Below, piece after piece: positions 21,390 through 31,238 of a stretch of 31,238 nucleotides of DNA. A program made the translations under genes and the position numbers. The notes beneath the pieces are model-generated. The model was not told the origin of the DNA and searched no databases. It saw only the letters and a list, made by a program, of their open reading frames with translations. Position 1 is the first letter of the stretch; the number at the start of each line of letters is the position of its first letter. Origin of the DNA: Ophiothrix spiculata (Eukaryota > Echinodermata > Ophiuroidea > Amphilepidida > Ophiotrichidae); NCBI GenBank assembly GCA_000969725.1, contig JXSR01S060369.1. The stretch is one strand, 5' to 3'.

Positions 21390-22369
21390 AGTCAAACAAC
21401 AGCAGTCCGGAGGCCAATCCCACAATGCATTGCGGTTTTCAGTTGACATTTGATATTACTGAATGGATGCTGTGTGTGACATCATCATTTCTCTATTGCC
21501 CACTAGCTAGAGCACTTCAATCTCTACAACGTTGTCTGTGCGTGCCGTATTGCAGTGGCAACACTTATTATAACTCTCTATATTATATTTATTTTATGAA
21601 AAAAAAATAAGTTTAAAATCACGAAATCATCAGACGTCACTAATAAAATATCAACGTTTTGTCAATTTTGACAAAGACACTACACGGCACATTTTGATTT
21701 TCATGAACACCAATACTATGTTCAGTAAATGATATATTCTAGTAATAGACATGTTCAGTGGGATTAACTTGATTTTTATTTGTGCAAACATGTTAAAGTT
21801 GTAAAAAAAAATCCAAAACCCAATTAATTCAGTGTCTTTACTCCTAAATAAATGTATTGAACGTTTAAAATGAAAATAAGGGAAGAAAAAAAAGATTCCC
21901 TCCGGTCTCGAACCTGTCTCAACGCCGTTGGTCTAATCAGTCAAAAGTGCCCGGCGCTCGGCCACGTTTCTTGTTCTTGATGAGTGTAAGTGCAAATTTA
22001 ACATTACTTATACTATACAAGTTTGCCTAACGTAAAAATAGCCTCTTACACAGTGCGACTGATCACTGATATATTACGATATACCACGAACAATGTTTTT
22101 ACGTACTCATTGTAGAAACAAGATTTGTATCAATTTGGCTGGTTTTCTTGAAATTAAAACATCATAAACTATGGTATATAGTGAAGGGAATTAATTGCCA
22201 GGAATGTTTACTTGGAATGAATGTTAAAATTGACTGAGTCAAAAAAATGCAGATGCCCTTCGTGCATTTCATGGTAAACAAAGATTCATGTTTGGCGTGT
22301 ATTTCCTATGTATAGTTTGATGATATTTTGGATTGTGGGATTGGCCTCCGGACTGCTGTTGAGTCAAAC
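21390..22369. mobile_element. 965-bp non-autonomous DNA transposon, 30-bp perfect TIRs, 7-8 bp target duplication
   Basis: The left repeat caacagcagtccggaggcc (to 21426) is perfectly inverted at 22332-22361. Outside lie agtcaaa(c) at 21390-21397 and agtcaaac at 22362-22369; one C can belong to either the repeat or the element. An 8-bp duplication suggests hAT or P-like mobilisation, though the tip lacks the usual CAGNG start. No transposase frame is present. A tRNA-like module sits inside on the minus strand. Perfect arms and an intact duplication suggest a young insertion. Confidence 0.85.
21900..21972 (-). ncRNA. tRNA-like module (A and B boxes) inside the TIR element
   Basis: On the minus strand tggccgagcgcc (21953-21964) resembles the A box of type II (Leu/Ser) tRNAs, and ggttcgagacc (21904-21914) is a near-consensus B box at the expected distance. 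I could not pair a proper acceptor stem, and the T stem has mismatches, so this is a tRNA-derived pseudogene or captured pol III promoter, not a functional tRNA gene. Confidence 0.55.
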
Positions 22370-24054
22370 GTACACATAATGTACTTATTCCCACTATTGT
22401 GTTGGTATATACATTGTTGTTTGTCATGTAGTTTTTAGAAGTATGTTCAATACGTTATCCATGTGGCCTGTCCGTTATGTATACATTCAATTCGTTATCC
22501 ATACAGTAGTGGTCCATTTGGCACACGTTCAGTATGTGAAACTTCTGAATGCTATTTGTATGTATGGGATCTATACAGGAATATGTGACAGAGCCTTCAA
22601 GGATCTAAACAACTTCCATGTTAGAAAGCTGACCGGAATAATTATTTTGTTTTACACAACCGGAAGCAATGGCACCTAACATTTTATACATGATTCAAAC
22701 ACTTATCAACTGTCTTACTCATTTACTGACCCATGGCTATTTGTTAGTTTTGATAACAAGATTTGTTCAAGCCACTACAGGTCATATCAAAGCATAGCAT
22801 TGCAATTGTAAGATAAAGTTTGTTATCGACAGTATATTTTGGGCCCTAAAGCCCTTTTATCCATCAACAACCTTTAATTCCATACAGCGAAATGACTTAG
22901 TTTTGATCCGTGCTAAAACTGAAGATACAATCTAAAGATACCTCAAGCATTTCCTCTATAGGGTGATGCTCACTTGACACAAGAGGACCCGCCAATCTCG
23001 GTCTCATATTTCTCAATTTCATGAAATGCAGTACTCTTTATGACACTTGGTACAGATATATATGAGGATATGAAATAACCGAATGAAAGGTCTATGCCTT
23101 GAGGTATCAATATATTCATAGTCAGATTTATTACCCACTGGTTTTCAATACTTACTGAAAACATGTGAGATCACGTAGGATTTTATTTCATATCTGTAGC
23201 CGCAGTTTTGTATTTTATGAAAAATATTGGCTATTGCAAGTGAGGAAAGAAAGTATTAATATGAATATGCAGTTGTTTACAAAATGCTTAACTTGCCCCT
23301 GCTTTTTTTTTTATTTGAAATGTTTTCCTTGTTTAATATGCACCCAAAAGTAAAGGATTATCAATTACCAAAGATTACAATTAACCAGAGGCTTGAATTC
23401 AATTTCAACTTTTAATTTTCTATTGTCTAATGGGCAATTAGAACCTATCATCTTGCTGTCAGTTGCTACGATATTCAGCTCATGAATTTGATGAAAGTAA
23501 ACACACACACATCATCTTGGTCATGTGAGAAAGCACCCGACTACAAAGTAGATTTAGGATCCAGTTACCAGTCACTGACTAACGTTTTAAGGTGTTTTCT
23601 GTATCAAGAAAAAAGTCATATCCTTTGCTCCTTATAGCTGTAAACAATTAAGTACAGTACTAAGATGGAGTGGTAATGTTTCTTGTCACAATTTTGAAAA
23701 ATATTTTAATTTTCATAACCTGTGGTAGTCAATGCAAATGTTTCTCTGAAAAAGTAACAGTGATACCAAGAATGAGACCTGTTTGAATATATTCATTTCA
23801 AAAAATCAAACACTTTCGTAAACAACTGAATTGTCACCTCCTATCAAATTATCATTAGCAAAACTTTGTTTGCAGCATAAGTGACTTTTGTAGTTTCTTT
23901 TGTTTTTGTCTTTTTTTTTCTGGGTTGTGATTACATCAGGCCTCCTTGCCTTTCAATCGAATCCCACATATTAATTTGTTTGTTTTTTATGTATATTTTT
24001 TTAATATGTTTGTAAATATTGATACGGAAAATATCAGTTTATATAAGCATATGA
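22370..24054. other. No recognisable gene
   Basis: Two cgttatccat motifs lie near 22455 and 22495, a short CA repeat near 23500, and T-rich runs near 23305 and 23910. The frames at 22443-22679, 22970-23164 and 23165-23353 have no support. Confidence 0.45.
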
Positions 24055-24715
24055 GGGTTGCTCCGGGAAAGGAGAAGAAAGTAGCGCTTTATGATTTTGA
24101 AAAAACAACTAACTACTGAAGTGAAACATGAGAAAAATATTCAAATTTTTGTAATTTTTTAATGGAAATCACATCTATAGATATTCATCTAACAATATGT
24201 AAAATTTGGGAAACACACATTACCTAGAAATGTTAATTTTAGCAGTTTTTATCAAAACATTTTAAACATTCTATACAACTTGCACTAAGACGGGTCTAGT
24301 TCATTTTCAACTTTTTGAAAACGACTGCAGATTGTGAAGACATGGAATAATTTTATATTCACATGCAATATTACATATAGTCTAAACATTAGGTGAGCCG
24401 AGTTTTAAGTTTATTTGAGAACCAGAGATAATGCATATTATTGTTTTTCCCTCATAACCTCTCAGGACATTTCTCTATCTAGTTAGATAATTAGTTACCA
24501 TGCTCAATCTTGTATAGTGCTTATACTTTGAAGTTGATTTCTGACAGTTCTATAGTTTCTAAATCACCTTACATGGTTGCATATATTTATCTATTCATGG
24601 AAAAGGTAAAGTATGACAAATTATATATCAATTTGAAGCTGAGAATATGAAGAAATCAAATATGTAATAAACTCATTTTTGAAAATTAGGACTATCCTCT
24701 CATGCTGTCAGAGAC
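24055..24715. mobile_element. Diverged MITE, same family as 2287-2580 and related to 27776-28203
   Basis: The left part shares aactactgaagtgaaa, atgtaaaatttggg and acctagaaatg blocks with 2340-2480. The right end (aaatatgtaataaactcatt, then gactatcctctcatgctgtc) is a diverged version of the right end at 28142-28195 (aaatatgtcataaactcaat, then gactttctgctcattttgcc). Terminal repeats are heavily eroded, so it is an old copy. Confidence 0.6.
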
Positions 24716-25614
24716 TGTTGTTAGTTTTTATTCAATTCATTTTCTAATGCTAAAAACAAAAACTTTTGATATTAAGTTACACCAGGATTTGGGGTATTAC
24801 TTTTATGATCTATACTAATTTTATTGCAGTTTCAACATGAAATTATCAACCCATCTTTTATAATTGTTCACCTGTGTTGGTATTTTGTGAGGTAAAAATA
24901 AACAAAAGTGCATTATTTTCAATGTCATTGTTAATGTCATTTTGCTGAAACATTGTCCAGTTGATGTCAGATGTCAGAGTTATTGTATAAATAAAGTTTC
25001 TGCACTGAGTCAAAAATTCACTTTTTTGCTAGTAACTGCACAGTACCCCCACTATTGCGGTACTTTCAACAAGCTATAGGAATATTACGGTGTAGTCTAT
25101 TTAGTTTAGCTTGTCTTTGTTTTCATTGTATTTGACCATTTGTTAACTCATGTCGCAAAATATATATGTAATCTTTGAGGTGGCATTTATTTTGACCCTC
25201 TCATATTTCTCATTTTCATTTTATATTATTCAACAAAATGCTGTTAGTAAACATTTTTTAATCTAAGGATGCAACTTGATGACAGCTTTACAAACAAAGC
25301 TTAATGACAGTATCAAAGGTTAAATTAACTTTTTTAGATTAAATATTTAAACTTTTAGATGGTTTAGGGAAAACTTGACCAACACACATAATTCTAGTTT
25401 GAGAAACTAAGTTTTGAAGTTGGAACACTGTGTAAAGTCTCAGAATTTGATTTTGAAATGTCATTTATTAAAATCCTGTTCATGTTAGATATAAAAACAA
25501 CCGAAAACTTTTTGGTTCATCAGCGGCATGTAAATTTTGTTCACATTTATTCATTTCAAAGTTTTACATGTATCACCATTATTATTGTCACCTTGTATCA
25601 CCTTGTTTAGGCTT
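24716..25614. other. No recognisable feature
   Basis: AT-rich unique DNA with no frame, inverted repeat or shared repeat noticed. Confidence 0.5.
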
Positions 25615-25868
25615 TCGCCAAGGAAACCCAACTTGGTACTTGGTACCAAGTAAGCTAAAGGAAGCTTATTATTTACAGGGCTCCTAGATGGTTTTTATAA
25701 ATTCAGTTTTGAATGCAGGAGAAGACTGAAGTACCCGGAGAAAAACCTGTGGAAGCGAGCATGGACTGAAAACCAAATGCACATAAAATGCTGGGCGCGG
25801 GACTTGAACCCGGGACTTCATTGGTGCAAGGCGAGAGAACTACCGCTGCCCTAACCCGCTCCCCCTGT
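25615..25868 (-). mobile_element. tRNA-derived SINE
   Basis: Read on the minus strand, the head has an A-box-like ttagggcagcggtag (25840-25854) and a near-perfect B box ggttcaagtcc (25800-25810). It is followed by a body with tcgcttccacaggtttttct and ccgggtac, motifs frequent in marine invertebrate SINEs. The tail runs through gagccctgtaaataataagc. The tRNA part is clearly richer in GC than its surroundings. The perfect palindrome acttggtaccaagt lies near its 3' end (25636-25649). Confidence 0.7.
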
Positions 25869-26666
25869 TTCACCCTGTTTTGCGGGGTCTAAACCTTGAT
25901 TTATCTATTAGTTCACAAAATTATCAATTATGCTACTGATGCCACAGTCAGGGGATCTTTTTATACCAATTACTGTGGCGATGACATTCAAATACTGACT
26001 AGTGGGATGTTGATTAGGTAGCATCCCTCACCTTTATTATAAAGCCCGGGTAAAGCCCTGGTTTTGAAAGCATTCCTTCCAAGCTGTTGTTGTAGCCTAC
26101 ATATGATTTTGATTCTTACTTATTTGCACCTTTTTCTGAGTGTTTTAGTTTTCTCCTGCATCTGAACTCAAAACTTCACCTTCAATCCTTAGAGGCATTT
26201 TTTTACATCACCAGTGGTAGTGGATGTAATACGATTATCACCATTCTTTCAGATATTTGCAAAAATCCTAAGGATTCTCATGCCTGATTAATCTTTTCTC
26301 CACTTACGATGAAGCTTGCTGATATGTGACCAATATTTCACTTTCAAACTTTTCTTAATTTATTGTGTTCTCTTTTAAATAAAAGCAAGTTTAGCAAACA
26401 CACTAAATTTCAACATTTTACGATTCTGCCTACCTTAAAAGTATGTATTCTGTACCAAATAAAAAGGTGAAAACCCTCTCCAACCTTGAGGTACCCTTGT
26501 ATATATGCTAACCATATATCATACTTGCATTCCTGATATATTAAATAACAGCGAGAAGGTGGTGAATATGACACAAGGATCTCATGAAATAGAGCAATAT
26601 GAAACCAAGGTCATTATCTCAGTGTCAAATCAGCATTGAGATATAAGGTTTACAGCATTAGATTAC

Positions 26667-26798
26667 CAGGTGGGATGGTAGGCAGGTGGTTTGGGCAGAT
26701 CTCTTTCTTTTGTGCTGGAGGACACTTTGCAAGGCAGTAAGTTCCTTCTAGTCCATATATGCATTTTGCATAATGTACTTCAAAATGATTTATTAGGC
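26667..26798 (-). CDS. Candidate cysteine-containing exon, unidentified
   Basis: A 132-nt minus-strand segment lies between a strong acceptor (aatattttttttag) and a donor (cctg/gtaatc), phase 1 at both ends. It reads LINHFEVHYAKCIYGLEG, then TYCLAKCPPAQKKEIC, then PNHLPTIPPG. Four cysteines, Pro-rich ends and symmetric 1-1 phase are typical of extracellular modules, but I recognise no domain. It is richer in GC than the flanks. By phase it could join the FDXR exon at 11313 (giving PPG-LYCSGW, reminiscent of the human VPG-LYCSGW), yet the rest does not resemble FDXR. It may be an exon of another gene or a chance frame; the poly-T of the acceptor may belong to an unrelated repeat. Confidence 0.3.
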
Positions 26799-27324
26799 CT
26801 AAAAAAAATATTGTTTGATTGACATAACCCGACCAACCTTATTTTTACAGCCAACCCTAGATATTTTTTATTTTTTTGAGCATGGTAAAAATCTCCAAGT
26901 CCCAAATTTGATGGGAATCAATTCATGGGGGCCTAAGATATGGCTTGCAGGACATTCAAAATGACAAATAAATGATGTGTTACAGAAAAAGTAAGATGTT
27001 TTTGTATATGTGTCGTATATTTTGTGTTCTTGTATGTGAAACATAAACTTTTAAAAAATCTGACCTACCTACCCTAATTTTTTTCTATGTTACAACAGTT
27101 TCAAATGACATAAATCTGTCCCATAATGTTAAAATTTATTCTTAATTGATATTGTTAAACTAGCCAAAATTTCTTAGGAATGATTACATCTCAAATACTA
27201 TTAAAATGATTGAAATCACTCATTCTTTCTATGTTATGAACTTGTTCTTACTATCAGTTGCTTTCAGTTTTTCATTTTATTGCCAAGAAATTATGATAAC
27301 AATATCAATTATCCCTGATAATTA
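26799..27324. other. No firm feature
   Basis: A-rich start (cctaaaaaaaatattg) and a later T-rich stretch near 27078. The region may hold an unrecognised repeat, but no inverted ends or frames were found. Confidence 0.4.
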
Positions 27325-27670
27325 AATAATAATAATAATAAAATGATTTATAAAGTGCCTTTTACAATTTGGACAAAGCGCTAGGAAGAAAAGAAAAACA
27401 AGAAATTAAGGGAAAAGATTTGATTTCAGAATGTTTTTGAAGGTGTTTAAATTAACAACAGAATGGATACTAATGGGCAGCTCTTTCCACAGTTGATGGC
27501 CAGATCTGGACAAAGCACGATCACCAGCGCATTTCAACCTGTGGTCTGACAGTAGGGTGAAAGTTCCTCTACTATACTTATTGAGCAACGAACCCGTAGG
27601 GCAGCAAACAGTGACAACCTGATTGTAGTTATGACAAGATTGCCCTAAATCTGCTATATACAGTAAAAAT
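27325..27670 (-). mobile_element. 3' end of an L2-clade LINE
   Basis: On the minus strand the frame enters at LLYIADL, the family's PLYLSDL position. It continues GSLLNKYSRGTFTLLSDHRL, then AGDRALSRSGHQLWKELP and LNTFKNILKSNLFP, followed by a stop (27406). This is the usual L2-type C-terminus (compare VKLWNELL...LKTHLFPV in the copy at 4977-6100). A 3' UTR with tagcgctttg and tttataaatc follows, then a TTA-type microsatellite (27325-27342 as AAT on the plus strand). Most of the element is missing through 5' truncation. Confidence 0.8.
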
Positions 27671-27775
27671 TACACGTGTTGAAAAAAGTTAATGAATTTT
27701 TTTTTTTAAATAAACATGCTGGCAGCTATTGGTCTTAGAAATGTTCAAAAACACCAACCAATTATATATATATGA

Positions 27776-28203
27776 GTGGTGCTCTGGCAAAATGAGCGGA
27801 AAGTCGCGATTGAAGATTTTGAATAAATGGCTGCCAAAGTAAAAATATGGTGAAATGATCAAATTTCGTTTTTTGACATAAAACATATCAATGCATTAGT
27901 GTTAATCTATACCTCACGTTTTGAAGGTCAATTATGCCGGAAAGTGCAATTATTCCCGGGTAATTGATCGCGTTTTGCTATCATACACTATAGAATTCAG
28001 TAACTTTAAAATCGATTTGCGACAATTTTCTACTGCCAGATTTTGAGTGGACTGCCTTGTATTTTGATCTCTAAATGACAATTGTAGAAAGAAAGTATAA
28101 CATTTTATATATCATTCGAAAGCTGAGATTATAGAGAATTAAAATATGTCATAAACTCAATTTTGTAAATCGAGACTTTCTGCTCATTTTGCCAGAGCAC
28201 CAC
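27776..28203. mobile_element. 428-bp MITE with about 38-bp terminal inverted repeats
   Basis: The left end gtggtgctctggcaaaatga is inverted at the right end (28166-28203) with about 2 mismatches. Flanks are TA-rich (atatatatga, acatatg) and give no clean target duplication. It is the best-preserved member of the group that includes 24055-24715 and 2287-2580. Non-coding. Confidence 0.85.
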
Positions 28204-28433
28204 ACATATGTATCATAGCTGATCTACAGTTTCAACAGTTTCATCAAAAGTTACTGCTTGATATCTGCCCATACATAGTCATTACAAAATAATATCGTCA
28301 TGAGAGTGCAAGATAGTCATACCTTGCAATAGCTGCCATTTTTCATAAATTTAGGTTACAAATGGCAGAATGCTCAGTTGAAGGTACCATCATACATTGA
28401 TAACTGGATGCCTCCATCACTGTTGATGATTGG
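28204..28433. other. No recognisable feature
   Basis: Short unique AT-rich interval between the MITE and the LINE tail. Confidence 0.5.
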
Positions 28434-28562
28434 CTACACTTCTGCATGTCTTCCGACTGTTGTTTTCCATTTTGTTCTTGTCAGCTGTTGTGCTAGTCTT
28501 TTGGACTCTGTGTATCCTAGTCCCATCGATTCTCTGATATTATCAAACCAGCACTTTTTCTG
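28434..28562 (-). mobile_element. C-terminal tail of a LINE open reading frame
   Basis: The minus strand encodes KKCWFDNIRESMGLGYTES, then KRLAQQLTRTKWKTTVGRHA and a stop. The pattern W-x-D-x-I-R-E followed by RLAQ-x-R-x-KW is a common ending of non-LTR retrotransposon polyproteins in invertebrates. Only about 43 codons remain; the sequence upstream (28563-28600) does not continue the match. The plus-strand frame at 28378-28572 is only its antisense. Confidence 0.6.
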
Positions 28563-30849
28563 TAAAGTTTAAGGTAAGCAGATGGTTCTTCAAGTGACAC
28601 AAAAGAAAATCATTTCAAGAGCCACTGATATATGTGAGGAAAACAAATATTTATTTTACATTCTAGTGAATTTGTGTTATATGGACATAACATATGGCAC
28701 CTATTGCGGATATGACTTTTTTGCAATAACATAACAAAATGTCACGTTAAACATACTTGGAGTGATATCTTTCAATGGAATTGCTGAAACTCACCATGTG
28801 TATCTTCACATATTTTGAAGTCTGTAACTGTAAAATTCAATTAACTATAAAAGTTTATCAAACATTAAAAATGATAAACAATTCAAACTTATGAAATTAT
28901 TTCCCCCAAGACATTCCCATACATTTGTTGAGTTTACATCAAGGAATTTGAAACTGAGGCCACTACCTCTTTGCGATATAGTAAATATTTGTATGCAGAG
29001 AAAGTGCTTCATATCTCCAGATCATATTTGCCATTTGAAAAGAGCAAAAGAGACTTTTAGCACAGCAAGTTCATGGAGGAAATGGATGAAAATGCTAAAG
29101 GCCAATCACAGACTTTATCTTCTTGTACTAATCTCATATTTTAGTGCAATTTTTAAGGATTTTTTTACATTTTAATGACACTATCTATATGTCTTAAATT
29201 GACTTAAAATCAAGTACTGTACACTAATCCATCTTCAACTACAAAGCTCTATTATAACAATATAATGGTAATGTTGAAACGAACAATGTTTGAATGAACA
29301 AAACTAGAAAATAATCAAGTGTGACTCTACTGTTACAACTGTTTTAAGGTAATTTTTCCCTAAACCAATACAACAGGAATGCACAGACATGCACTGATAT
29401 AAGAAGATATCATATATCATGATTCGTGTGAAGACCTTTATAAAACTTTTATAAGTTCCTTACTTTCACTTTTAACCCAAAACTACAGTTTCACTGAATG
29501 AAATTATCAGTCAGACATGAGAACAGGATAGGAAGGAGTTGATAGTTTTAGAGCTTATCAACAAATTACTTCTCACATTATGCACTAAATGCACAAAGCT
29601 ATGCACCACATGTTTTTAACATCAACTGACGATATCCCTGCCAAGTTCCTTGGTAACAAAACAAAGTTATGTTGCCATAAATCTAAATCCTGTGTAGACA
29701 CATTTTCACTTCTTCACTAAATTAAATCATAACCTAGAATACGGAGACCATTTGGCTGGTGACAAATGGGCTTCTGAGCTTGGGCCAAGGGGAATATACA
29801 ATGATATGTCTACAGCAATCAATCTGGAATTATGAAGATTAACTGGAGCCTTTTTGGCTAAATCTACAAAATCTCAAAACTGTAGCCTGGTTTCATCCAT
29901 GAAATAGGAGCCCAAAACAGCTGTTAAAACACTGTAGTATGAAAGTAACATGGGTTGATTCTTTGTAATATCATCTTAAAAACTCATTATGATGCGAAGC
30001 TGACCTGGTTTTGATTTGAAATGAGAATGCTCAAATACATGTAGGTCAAAAAAATATTAATGTGCTTCCACATTACTAAAATCAAAGTATGTTGGTATGG
30101 GTACTCTGCATTAGTATAAATCTTAAACTTATAAAAATTGAAGAAGGTTATTGACTACTGAGATTGTGGATTTTGGACTGAATTTGCAAATTTGCAACTG
30201 TGCATTATTTTAAAGTGGCTATAAAAGGTGGCTAGATCTATTTTGTATTCTGATCAAACTTAAAAGGTAAATTGATTAATTAATCAATTACATGTTGTAG
30301 AATTCACTAAGCTTAGGAATAATAAATAATAAAAATATATAGAATTTATGTTCTGCCAAAGGATATAAGCCACAGAAAACTGAAGTAAAAGAAAACATAA
30401 CCAAACAATCATAATGTAAAAAGGTGAGTTATATGTATAGCATACACTTTAATGCTAACCACTAACACATGAAAGGTTTCTACCACAATACTGCTCAGAA
30501 TAAACCAAATTGTTTGGGTAACTTCACCTATAAAAAATATCACTGTTTACACATCGAATCTGTGAATGCAGCGAGAAAATTCAATCTATATATCAATGGA
30601 TAAAAGATTAAAAGAAAATATGAAATTGGACTGATCAGAATATTTTGCACAACTGATTTAGCATTTACAAATGCCTGTCTGAGACTTATATGTACAACTA
30701 TGGAGTAAAGGAATCTTGCAAGTGGAATACTATTCCTATTTTATAATATAAAAAAAGAAATTTCACAATTTTTCATGCAGTTATTGTTAAAAATGAAATG
30801 TTTTGTTACAGACAAGGTAATTTTCTTCGGATATACATGTTTCAAAAAA
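28563..30849. other. Long interval with no firm feature
   Basis: AT-rich unique DNA. A 94-codon plus-strand frame at 28891-29175 has no recognised motif and no start context. A perfect 20-bp AT palindrome centred on ttaatt lies at 30270-30289. Confidence 0.4.
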
Positions 30850-30925
30850 TGGTGGTTCCACAGAGATTTTAACCTTGGACCTCTCGCACCCCCATGTTCA
30901 TCTATACCAAGCTACCCATTTGGTC
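30850..30925 (-). mobile_element. Decayed tRNA-like/SINE head
   Basis: The minus strand reads tgggtagcttggtatag (A-box region, 30902-30918), then gtgcgagaggtccaa and ggttaaaatct (eroded B box, 30864-30874), in the order and spacing of a tRNA gene. No body or tail was recognised, and stems do not pair well. Probably an old SINE remnant. Confidence 0.45.
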
Positions 30926-31157
30926 CTTATATAAGATCCCGTCTGTGACGTATTCAGACTTAGACTGATTTACTGATTTCTCTTGTAACCTTATGTTGCT
31001 TTTGGGAGCTTTAGGGTAAATGTACATAGTTATTCTTGCATTTTCTTTTTGCATCTAAAATCTTAAATAATATATTCATACTACATAGCAATCAGACAAG
31101 ATCCTAGAAAACAAACACATACATTAAGATAATAAACTCCGCATCATAAGTTCTTAC
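30926..31157. other. No recognisable feature
   Basis: AT-rich; intronic if the micro-exon to its right belongs to FDXR. Confidence 0.4.
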
Positions 31158-31174
31158 CCATGATTTCGACACGC
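31158..31174 (-). CDS. FDXR: Possible FDXR micro-exon
   Basis: A 17-nt segment lies between a strong acceptor (tttaattcacctgcag) and a consensus donor (atgg/gtaaga). Read so that its last G completes a glycine codon with the GT that opens the exon at 11313, it gives (x)RVEIMG-LYCSGW. Human FDXR has, from memory, GRVMDVPG-LYCSGW at this point, so RV and the final G agree and the phase is right. It would be one residue shorter than human and would imply a 19.8-kb intron. A 17-nt match is little evidence, and an in-frame stop just upstream rules out a longer exon. Confidence 0.35.
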
Positions 31175-31238
31175 CTGCAGGTGAATTAAATGACTGTGTT
31201 TATTGTAATTTTTGGCACACCAACCAAGTATCATCAAT

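Noticed and set aside
21900-21972. Functional tRNA-Leu or tRNA-Ser gene
   Set aside because: A and B boxes are present, but the acceptor stem does not pair and the T stem has mismatches.
28378-28572. Plus-strand frame of 64 codons
   Set aside because: It is antisense to a recognisable LINE C-terminal tail on the minus strand.
28891-29175. 94-codon plus-strand frame
   Set aside because: No motif, no upstream signal and no partner exon; kept only as a possibility.
1-31238. LTR retrotransposon, endogenous virus, Polinton or CRISPR array
   Set aside because: No long direct terminal repeats enclosing gag/pol-like frames, no capsid or integrase motif and no regular spacer array were seen. The direct repeats at 11737-13764 and 13765-17637 do not enclose coding sequence.

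Overview
The window looks like nuclear DNA of a marine invertebrate animal. It is AT-rich, genes are sparse, and it is full of small inverted-repeat transposons, L2/CR1-type LINE fragments and tRNA-derived SINEs. The element mix resembles an invertebrate deuterostome (echinoderm or hemichordate), but the sequence alone does not prove this and a lophotrochozoan is not excluded.

The only coding segment I can name is one exon at 11137-11313 on the minus strand. It encodes the C-terminal FAD-binding part of NADPH:adrenodoxin (ferredoxin) oxidoreductase, FDXR. A phase-compatible 17-nt micro-exon at 31158-31174 could be the exon just upstream, which would make 11314-31157 one intron of about 20 kb. 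The final FDXR exon was not found. Two other minus-strand segments, 9558-9785 and 26667-26798, look like exons by reading frame and splice signals, but I do not recognise their products.

Layout. 1-3170: intergenic or intronic DNA with three inverted-repeat elements. 3312-6100: two LINE 3' fragments in the same orientation. 7775-8130: a SINE. 9830-11103: three small inverted-repeat transposons, the last ending 33 bp from the FDXR exon. 11663-13764: one MITE overlapped by an almost perfect 1014-bp tandem duplication that carries a second MITE. 13765-17637: two direct copies of a 1.87-kb repeat of unknown class. 17832-18807: a mariner-like fold-back element. 18900-19230: a degenerate triple tandem repeat. 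21397-22361: a 965-bp TIR element with a 7-8 bp target duplication and an internal tRNA-like module. 24055-28562: two related MITEs, a SINE, an L2 3' end and another LINE tail. 28563-31157: mostly featureless apart from one tRNA-like fossil.

I see no rRNA, no intact tRNA gene, no CRISPR array and no LTR or capsid-bearing element. No gene cluster or new molecular system is visible. The most interesting material is the repeat architecture and the two unidentified exon candidates.
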